This document shows, piece by piece, positions 55,771-64,000 of a DNA stretch of 64,000 nucleotides. Numbering within the stretch: the first letter of the stretch is position 1; the number at the start of each line of letters is the position of its first letter. The position numbers and the translations under genes were made by a program. Source of the DNA: Rheum nobile (Eukaryota; Streptophyta; Magnoliopsida; Caryophyllales; Polygonaceae); the NCBI GenBank assembly GCA_027886185.1, contig WOAB01000162.1, positions 124,001 through 188,000 on the forward strand. The letters run 5' to 3'. Under the pieces are notes generated by a model. That model saw only the letters and a list, made by a program, of their open reading frames with translations. It searched no databases and was not told the DNA's origin.

Positions 55771-57221
55771 AGAATCGATCTCCTCTCGAACGTCGACACG
55801 CTGTTTTATCGACAAAACGAAGTTAAGTGGTGATTCGCTCTTGTCATTTCAGTTCATCATTTGACCGAAAATTAAATATTAAAATTAATTGTTAATTAAT
55901 TGGGTAATTTCTAAAACCCAATTAATGTTTTGGAACACTTGTGTGCTTGTATGATTTTCGTATATCGGTTGATAGTTATTATCTATGTCTATATATATAG
56001 TTATATAATTGTTTATTATTAATATTGCATCATCTTAATGACAACATTGTGTGTGGACTATCTGTGTTATGTGTGGACTTTATAGTCATTAAGCATGGAC
56101 TTTATAGTCATTAAATATGACTTATTAGTCGTGTGTGTCAGGGATATCATGGCCTTGCAAGGCGTAATGATTTCTTTATAACTCAGTATTAGTCGGGATA
56201 ATTCCTAATAATGTTAAGGTCATGACCATTGCTTCGTATCCAGCCGTTAAGGATAAGAGGTGTTTAAGCACATTTCTAGTGCATTTGGGTTGGACGTAAT
56301 GTCACCATGTGTTATTCTTGTTTTCATCGAGAATGTGTTAAAAGCTTTAAGAATAATTGTGGTGTGGTGAAAATTAAATAAGATAAGTGATGTGAGCACA
56401 TAATTAATAAACTTCGAGCAAGAAATACAACTTGGAAACCTCTCGTGCTCCAATTTAAGCGGGTCGTCTTTCCAATATGAATTCGCATTATTCATTGAGG
56501 TTGGCCGGACCCAATTATTCAATGGAGTTTTTTATATGTTTGTGTGTTGATTTAAAACGTTCCTAAGCAAGTTCATATCTTCTTCCAGTAATACCCACAT
56601 TCATTTGGGTATTCTCTTGGTGCATATCTCTTTTGTCCATCCTTCATTTCGGTGGAAGTATTTTAGTTATATCGTCTATCGGCTTTTATTCGTGAGACAA
56701 TGATAGTAACTAGATATGACAACATAGAACCTCACATAAAATACCCTTGCGTAGTCTTTCATTAGACTAACCAACCACTATTTTTCCTTGGCTGGTGTCA
56801 TCCGTCCCATACGACACATTAGTCGACTTGCCTTCGGTGGTCTAGAAGTAACGAGATGGAAAAGAAGGCTTGCGATTGAAGTTTAGTTTTGAAGAATTTT
56901 CAAGATTGTTTGAATATAGGATCTAAATTTCCTAATTAATGTAATCGGTGCACGTGCTAGATAACCTAGTCATGTTATTAGGATTATTTAAAGTCTTCCG
57001 CAGTAATTTCAATATGGTTTGTAAAATTTATCTCCTCAATTTACGAGGGAAATATTAATAAAGATTGAATATTTATTTCAAAAGTCTTCCGCTATTCTTT
57101 TATTATAAAATACTTATTTATGTTATGCATAAATTGTTCAAATTAAGCCTAGGGTGGATTTGAACATTAAAGTATGAGGTCACTGCGTGTGGCACTACCG
57201 ACATATGTCGGGGGTGTTACA
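55771..57221 (+). mobile_element. Truncated LTR of a fourth related family
   Basis: Ends GGGGGTGTTACA like the other LTRs. It shares modules with them: AAGTGGTGATTCGCTCTTGT (compare GGCAAGTGGCGGTTCGCTCT), TAGTCTTTCATTAGACTAAC at about 56752, GGTGTCATCCGTCC at about 56804 and AAAGTCTTCCGC at 56990 and 57082. It lacks the 5' part, including the TG start and TATA region, so no duplication can be checked. Confidence 0.75.
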
Positions 57222-58600
57222 TAACCATCATCAGTTCTCGATCCTTCTAGCCCAATCAATTATTTGTTCTCATTGTCCTACACCAAGTCTACGAAAAAGT
57301 CATATGAGTAATCTTGCGTGTATACCTATTAATACAAATGTTTACAAATATCAAATGAATTACCCTAAATATGGATAATTAAAAATCATTCTTTAATTAA
57401 TGAATCAATATATAATTATTTTAATAAACTATACATTATTTCTTAGATAAACTATATAACAACATTTTTAATGTGTTTTTAAATCATAAATAGTCTTCTT
57501 TTCATACATAACCTACAAATTGGTCTATAAATCTGTTCGTACCAAAATATGCTATATATCGTTCATTAATTAAACTATATGACATCATTTGTAAAACAAA
57601 TTATACATTCCAAAATTTTTGTATCGGCCGATTTACATGTTCTCTATATAACATCTTCTACATATAAATATATATTTTACATTAATAGTTACACTATATC
57701 TAAACTTTCGTCATTATATATAAACTAAATATACTTCATACTACTCTTAATAAACTTAACCATTTGATAATGAACTATAATGTCATGTAATACATACCTC
57801 CAAAGATTTAAATTACAATAGTTCTCCTTATACTTCCGTTTGAAGATAACTCTCCTTCACTATTTTACATTTTTTTCAAAATGTGTTTTTTTTAGGAGTT
57901 TACCGATTTTTTTTTATAGAAATTAGATGATTGAGATGTTGTAGAAATTATGAGAGTGAAACTAGGTATTTTATAGGAGCCCAAATTTGACCGATGGAAT
58001 GCTACAATGGGATACGCATACTCTAAGCATGCCCTACTTGTATGCATGCTTATACGTACGCATGGCCACCGGTCATTGACCAACAATCGTAATTTTTTTT
58101 TGAATTTGAGAGGTACACATGTTGTATGCGTGCCTATGATGTATGCATCCATGTGAAATTCTTAGTGACACGCATACAGGCCGCCTGCCTATGCTATGTG
58201 TGTGCCTAACCGGGTATCGTTCGGGTATTTTTTCTCCATTTCCATGCAATTAAAGGGCCACGCCTACGTGTTCCACCTTGCTACATCCACGCATAGTGTA
58301 CACATGTCTGTCTTGTGAGTATTTAGATAAAACCAGTTGATGTACTCATTCCTTGCACGAGGCATTTTATACTAAATTTTATTTATTTATAATTCATAAT
58401 TATACTTTCAAATAGGGATTATATGTTTTCGAAGTAGAGATAATTCATACTACAAAATTTTAACCTACATTTCTACCCTCTTATACTCTTTCGTGTCTTC
58501 ACTGTCACTTTCAACAAAATTGACAATTCTAACCAAATGACGTTCAATAACATCTATATTCATTAGTAGAGTCTGGTTCATGTGTGTAATTATCATATGG
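57222..58600. other. AT-rich intergenic sequence
   Basis: No gene. 57380-57880 is strongly AT-rich. 57990-58330 contains repeated ATGCATGC / GTATGCATGC / CGCATAC motifs in both orientations. An 86-codon minus frame (57892-58152) overlaps these repeats and has no motif. Confidence 0.5.
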
Positions 58601-58982
58601 TGTAATGTGCGAATTTTTGGAAGCTGTGGATGCGGGATATGGAAGGTTAAGATTGAACCATGTCACAAGGGGGGAAAAGGCTGAAATAACACGCGCTCCC
58701 CTCTTCATTTCATTTAACGTGGCATGCTTCGTAATTATTGGGAATGACTTTACCCTCCCCAAACCAGAACAAAACCATAGACGCTTACTATGTTCTCTCA
58801 AAACACTCAAATCGACTCCACAAGCCACAAACACTCTCAAGGCATTCAAATCGACTCCCAACTCAAATCTCTTTCCTCTCCAAATTTCTTCCCAAAAGCA
58901 TCATTCATCTTTCAAATCTCAAGCGATCTCCTAAAATTTGCACAGAAGTACATTCAAAAATACAATCTTCGAAGACGTAATC

Positions 58983-59057
58983 ATGGCGAAAGGAAAAAAG
59001 TTTCGAAAGGGAAAGGAAAATCCTCTAACGGTAAATAAATCACTACCCCAGTCCTAA
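58983..59057 (+). CDS. Possible small ORF or first exon (Lys-rich)
   Basis: ATG at 58983 gives MAKGKKFRKGKENPLTV and stops at 59057. A GTAAATAA sequence after ACG (59031) could be a splice donor, which would make this exon 1 of a gene or transposon gene whose later exons are not visible. The upstream 250 bp are C/A-rich like a plant 5' leader. The 109-codon frame 58605-58934 in that leader has no known domain. No confirmed function. Confidence 0.25.
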   Translation: MAKGKKFRKGKENPLTVNKSLPQS

Positions 59058-60275
59058 AATTTACATTATTGTCGTTCGATGATGCTACTAGGGTTCTAAG
59101 TTTAGATTTAGTGTTTGTGTTCTCAATCTTAGGATTTGTGTGCTCAGATTTAGGTTTTGTTCTCTCTAATTTAGAGTTTTTGCGCTCAAAGTTAGGGTTT
59201 ATCTTGCATGTAGCATTAGTTTAGTAAATCTACGTCTCTAGGGTTAATATGTTAAAAAAACAAGTAAAATTAAACAAGTACACTCTGAGTTTCGGTGTTT
59301 GAATCTTAAATGGGGAGTTGAGATGCATAGTTTAGTTTTGAAGATGCATAACGAACTAAAAATATGTGCCTAACTCGATAAGTGCATATGTACTTTGACA
59401 AGGTTTTTTTTACATGTATTAATGTAAAACATTCTGATTGATAAGTGCATATGTACTTTGAAAAAGAATTTAATATTAGGTCGATAAGTGAAAATGTAGT
59501 TTGATAATGAATGACTTAAAAAAATGCATTTCTCTGTAGTGAGATGAATTCCTTATAAATGAATGAATTGATGTATGCAAGTGCATGAATTGCGTGTTTA
59601 AGTTTATGTTTTGTTGGCAAAAGTGTATGTTTAGACCCATTAAAGCACATCAGTATGCTCCTAAAGTGCATAAAATGAATTCCTTATAAATGATTGAATT
59701 GTTGTCTACATGTGCATGAATTGTACAGATAGGTGCTTAAAAAAGTTCTATATATCCATAAGCAATCTTAATAAAACTTTTACAACACAAGTGCTTAAAT
59801 TAAGTTCTTGATTTGTTTCTATAATTCATGAATTGCGATAAAAACACCATAGCTACATGTAATTTAGTGCATTAGTACGGTGCATTAGTTATTTATATTG
59901 CTATGAAAGTTCATGTTTAAGAGTTCATAGGCTTAAACCTCACTATTAGACCTTGAAGTTTTTGAGATAGTGTAGGGCTTTGCTCTTCTCTTGGCCTCTT
60001 TTTTTTTCATTTAGTCGCGTTGTGCATAGGAACAAAAACTTAGATCATATATTTTATGATGTACAAGAGGTGAACTTTGAATCCAATAGAAAATAACTTA
60101 TCTAAGAACACGTAGTTATGCAATTTAAAGAAGATTTTCGTATGCACAGATAGCTCTTATTTAAGCACTCTTATATATAATTCATGCAGTTTTACATCAA
60201 TTCAGAAAAGTCTTGTAGAAGAGTTGCTTATGCACATATAGCATATGCATATAAAATCACATAGAGATGCATGGT
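59058..60275. other. AT-rich sequence with short repeated phrases
   Basis: No gene. Phrases such as GATAAGTGCATATGTACTTTGA (59380, 59441, and 59487 diverged) and AATTCCTTATAAATGAATGA with GTGCATGAATTG (59546-59590 and 59678-59720) occur two to three times each. It ends where the inverted arm begins at 60276. Confidence 0.5.
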
Positions 60276-61279
60276 TTAGACTTACCTTGATCAAGATCTG
60301 ATACCAAACGATGTGTTTCCCCCTAAGGATCCTCGCACTGGTTCAAGGAAAAGTCACCTTCAATGCCTCGTTCTTGATCGATCTTGGTTTTCCTTCAAAG
60401 TCGTGACAAAGATGGTTCTTTTTGTGGATTTTTGGTTTTAGAATTGCAAGAAAGATAAATGGATAGGAAAATTGGATCTATTGGATATTATGCACCAATA
60501 GATTCAAAATGAAGTATCGATGATCCACCACGAATATGACTCACCTAGGTTTCACACCGGTTTTGGATATGACTCACCAAAATCGAGTAAGTTGACTTGG
60601 ATATGACTCACCAAGACAAAACACTCAAAGATCGGGAATCTGATAGTTAATTCAAGAAACTCATTGTTCTATATTTATTTAATCAAAGCTTGAATTGAAA
60701 TGAAAACAACACAACATATAAATAGCCAAATGTTTCACCAAAAAACCCTAAAATAATTTTGCCGAAAATGTAACTTTCCCTCCTCCGTTGAGCCTAAAAA
60801 TTGGACACAAGCTAAACATATCCAATAAATCAACCATATCCAAAATTCAGCCCAAATTCTTGAGTAAATCATAAATGGGTTTTTGGCCAATATTGGGCCT
60901 CGCTTGTTGAAATGCCCGGTGCCTCCATTGGGCTTGGTGGGCTTGACTCCTCCGAGCCCACTTTCATTTTCCTTGGCCATGTGAGGCTCCATATGCTCCT
61001 TTACGCCTCTCTTCGCCTCTGGCCAAGGCTTATGCGAGCCAAGTGGTCTGGAACTTCGTCTTGACTGCAACTTCCCTCCCGTGGCCTTGGTGGCGTCGCT
61101 CGCATGGTGTTCAAGGGTCTTTCTCCAAGCACTTCTCCTTCTAATGGTCCCTTCTTTGGTAGGGATCCTTCAACTGCACCCTTATGAAGATTGAATTGGT
61201 GATGCTTGATTTGGATGAGGTTTGCTCGGTAAACTTGAGAAACCTTAATTTGAGACACGTTGGTGGCCGTGTACGTGCT

Positions 61280-61785
61280 TAGAGATGGCACGGTTCCGGA
61301 ACCTCCGGTTCCAAAACCGAAAAATGAAAATCGGAACCGAAACCAAATTAATTTGAAACCGGAGGTTTCGATTCCACCCGGTTCCTGTTTCGGTTTCGGT
61401 TTCGATTTTATCCGGTTTCGGTTCCAGAACCGGAAAAAGCACATTTTTTAATATATAAAAAAAAACATTTTTTGTTAAAAAAAAGATATTACTTTTTTAT
61501 AAATAATGATAAAGTGAACGTTTCTTTAAACTTAAAAGATTTATACTTTAAGACTTAAACTTAAAATTTAACTTAATTTGACGCATAAAATAAATTGACA
61601 GAAAAGTAAAAATAGAATATATATATATAACTTGAGAACCGGAGGTTTACCCGGTTTGAATCTTCGGCTCTTCGGTTTTGGGTTTTGCCAAACCGGAACC
61701 GAAACCGGATATAAGAGGTTTATCCGGTTTTGGTTCGAGCCGGTTTCGGTTTTTTTCGATTCCACCGAACCGTTAGCCATCTCTA
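61280..61785. mobile_element. hAT-type MITE (right arm copy)
   Basis: 506 bp, ends TAGAGATGGCACGG and CCATCTCTA, flanked by TACGTGCT (61272-61279 and 61786-61793), the complement of AGCACGTA at the left-arm copy. The identical duplication in both arms shows the MITE inserted before the arms were duplicated. Confidence 0.88.
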
Positions 61786-61811
61786 TACGTGCTCCCTTTG
61801 GTGTGGAGTGT

Positions 61812-63140
61812 TGATATGCGATATATTGTATAGCACATCTAGTGGTTATTAGCATGATTTAGATGATGTTTGGATATGATTTGATGGTGATTCTGTAATC
61901 CGGAAGAGAAGACTAGAAGTGAAGAAATCATGGGATTTACAGAGGTTTGAGGTGCATTGAAGAGTAGAAGAACAGTGTGCTGAATTCAACTGGTTCGTTC
62001 TCTTTACTCAGATGTCCAAATAGAGTGATTCCAATTCTAGGAGTTAGATCTTAAAGTCTACTACAAGTCCTCAAAATATGGGCGCAATCCGAGTTGGGAA
62101 TCAAAAGTTATGGCATTTTTACGGAAGTGGTGCAAAGTTCCGAAGTTCTGGAAGACCACCGCACCCCGCGGTGGGTATTACCGCACCCAGCGGTGGCGTA
62201 CGCGCTGAAGATTTTCCGAGTTTTTATTTCCCATTTTATTTTATTTCCGATACTTTGTTTCCAAGTTTGTTATTTTATTTTCTTTATTTCTAAATTAATT
62301 GCCCTAGTATTTAAGAGTCTTTTGAAGACTTTGTTTAGTGAACACTAGTTTCCACCGTTCTTAGTTTTTCTCTCATAAACCCTATGAAGAACTAAGCTTC
62401 CATTGTTGCACTTGACGTTTTGAAGCCTTCAATTGATTGGTTGTGAGTTTTCTACTCTTGTTCGATTTCCTATCTAGTTGTATTAATTCTCTTGCGCTTG
62501 AACGTTTATTGAATCTTATTGATTTATCTAGACTGATCACCTAGGTTTATTGATATTTTCCATATTGCTAAGACTTGTTAATTCCGGGTTCGGGTTGCAT
62601 ATCTAGTAGCAAACACGATTTACATAAGCGGGTTGCGAGTGTTCATCGTGAGATAGAGTTAATTGCATGTTATAGTAACGGGTTGTTTCTATTGCATGTA
62701 TCTTGTTGAATCCTTGATTGAATGCTATTGCTTTATTGAATCTTGAAGGTTTTCGGGTTTGATTTAGTAATAAGTACTGTTAGGGTTGGTAGGACTAATA
62801 GTTACCTAAGATCGGGATAAGAACAACTAAAGGAAAGATAAGAACTTGAGATTAATAGAATTCAGTGATCAACCATATCTCTTGTTGTGTGGATCTTTGT
62901 TAAGTGTGATGCTTTTCCCCATCATATTCACAACCTTTGCATGCGAATCTGTTTACTTGCTTTGTTTTAATTACTTGGTTCGAAAATCATACAAACCCGC
63001 CCTTAGTTCCTAGTTGGTGTCTTGCGAATTACAAGAATAGATAACCTGATTCCCTTGGGTTCGACCCTAACTTGCTTGCTCTACTCTTTAGTAGGTACTT
63101 TAGGATTTCTTTGATTAGGCATACGACTTTAGCCCTGTCA
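61812..63140 (+). mobile_element. Solo LTR (family 3), second copy
   Basis: 1329 bp, TGATATGCGATATATTG to AGCCCTGTCA, exact duplication AGTGT (61807-61811 and 63141-63145). The left arm shows the empty site. GC-rich boxes CACCGCACCCCGCGGTGG and CCGCACCCAGCGGTGG at 62154-62197 lie about 110 bp before TATTTAAG (62308). Related to 15617-17021. Confidence 0.9.
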
Positions 63141-63294
63141 AGTGTCTTATGGTCTCTCCTTGCAGCTTGATGTGAACCCGGATCAGATCATTTATAGCCT
63201 CTTATAACACCCCGAATTTGTAATCCTTTAAAAGGATTAAAGTGCTACTCATGTCAACAATAGTTCTTCCTTTTCAGGGTTCAAATGAGGACAA

Positions 63295-63370
63295 AGAACT
63301 CTGAAGTTAAGCGTGCTAAGGGCGGTAGTACTAGGATGGGTGACCTCCTGGAAAGTCCTTGGGTTGGCAT
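63295..63370 (+). pseudogene. 5S-rRNA-derived segment (right arm)
   Basis: GAAGTTAAGCGTGCTAAGGG, then CGGTAGTACTAGGATGGGTG and ACCTCCTGGAAAGTCC match plant 5S rRNA from about nt 45 on, keeping the pol III internal promoter boxes. The 5' part of 5S is absent. Upstream TATAACACCCCGAATTTG may be the LTR start of a Cassandra-like element. Confidence 0.8.
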
Positions 63371-64000
63371 GGAATGACGCTTCTAAGGCCTCGGGTCTTG
63401 CACCTCTAATAACCAATTTTAACTATATACATTATATAGTTTTAAAATGTTCATATTAAGATTTTCTTAATCCAAATATTATACAAATAATATGATTAAT
63501 TTTAGTAATAATTATATTAATCTTATATTAATTTAATTAAGCTAATTTATCTTAATTACATTAAATTAATCGAATTAAAAATAAGAATAAAAATTACAAA
63601 CAAGCCCTTTACCACAAAAATAGACTACACGAGGAGCGGTTTTCGCAAGGCTCGTTCGAAATCCACATGGATCGAGACCGGTGTGGTTGGATTCGTTGCA
63701 ACACGTACTTTCCCCATAACATGTAATCGGCATCGGAGGTGGTTTGTGGTGGCCGGAAAGTGTCGATGAAAAGGTGATGCCGGATCAGATTTCCAGAAAA
63801 TCGCATTGATCGAGCCCACTTTGAATGGCTTATTGGTGGCTCAAACGACGTCTAAACCGAGCAAAGCCCGGTGACTATGGACTCATGGCATTGCAGGATA
63901 TCTTTGTATGTGGTTGGTGGTGGAAGATCTCGAGAAATGGCACCAGAAAACGCCATTAACAGAAGTGAAAGAAAACAGAGGAGTCGAGCGGTTTTTTTCG

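Larger units (their letters stand above)
60276..64000 (-). repeat. Inverted duplication, right arm (with nested solo LTR)
   Basis: Read on the minus strand from the window edge it follows the left arm from 39178: AT-rich part, 5S-derived segment, MITE, primer-binding site. It then stops about 20 bp past the primer site. Its chromovirus target site is empty at about 61133, but it has gained a solo LTR (61812-63140). It continues beyond the window. Confidence 0.85.

Noticed and set aside
1..64000. tRNA genes or functional host genes
   Set aside because: Scanning by eye for tRNA B-box-like sequence and for long intact non-transposon frames gave nothing convincing; primer-binding-site fragments are not tRNA genes.

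Overview
This window is a heterochromatin-like stretch of a flowering-plant nuclear genome, probably a eudicot. It is built almost entirely of transposable elements nested inside one another. I found no intact conventional host gene, no tRNA gene, no CRISPR array and no bacterial-style operon. The plant assignment rests on element types: a plant LINE with a C-terminal RNase H, Tat-lineage and chromodomain Ty3/gypsy elements, an initiator-Met-primed Ty1/copia element, a Mutator-like foldback element, hAT-type MITEs and a 5S-rRNA-derived segment of the Cassandra kind.

Layout. 236-4430: decayed LINE on the minus strand (endonuclease, reverse transcriptase, zf-RVT, RNase H, poly(A) tail read as poly(T)). 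4831-7241: foldback element with about 470-bp inverted termini around a 1.4-kb AT-rich satellite. 7806-14726: Tat-lineage Ty3/gypsy element 1 (+), 515-bp LTRs, TSD GGAAC, internally deleted. 15197-21175: degenerate Ty1/copia element (+) whose gag is split by a 1405-bp solo LTR. The 12-mer TGAAAATGCAGA occurs at 224-235 and again at 21177-21188, so the LINE may originally have spanned this whole nest. 21294-31380: Tat-lineage element 2 (-), 10.1 kb, 672-bp LTRs, TSD GGTAA, nearly complete gag-pol. 31386-33583: older gypsy-like remnant. 33584-36557: 2974-bp solo LTR (+), TSD GTTTA. 36563-39177: mostly noncoding, with one MITE. 40748-52959: chromodomain Ty3/gypsy element (+) with about 2.5-kb LTRs, TSD GAAGT; its 5' LTR is split by a reversed 2798-bp solo LTR (43105-45902, TSD GATGA). 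The chromovirus lies in the left arm (39178-53822) of a large inverted duplication whose right arm is 60276-64000. Between the arms are a gag remnant, a fourth related LTR fragment (to 57221) and AT-rich sequence with a possible small first exon at 58983.

Functional picture. Both Tat elements carry, between the 3' end of pol and the 3' LTR, a gene on the opposite strand. In element 2 it is an apparently open four-exon gene (22278-24205, all introns GT-AG and phase-consistent). In element 1 the homologous gene has the same exon plan but a premature stop. Both copies have a conserved hairpin just downstream of the antisense stop codon and an ACGTGGCG box upstream of the start. This antisense module is the best candidate for an under-described system here. 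A second recurring theme is GC-rich palindromic boxes placed about 100-150 bp upstream of the TATA-like sequence in three different LTR families.

All boundaries were read by eye. Identities and counts are hand comparisons, not computed alignments.
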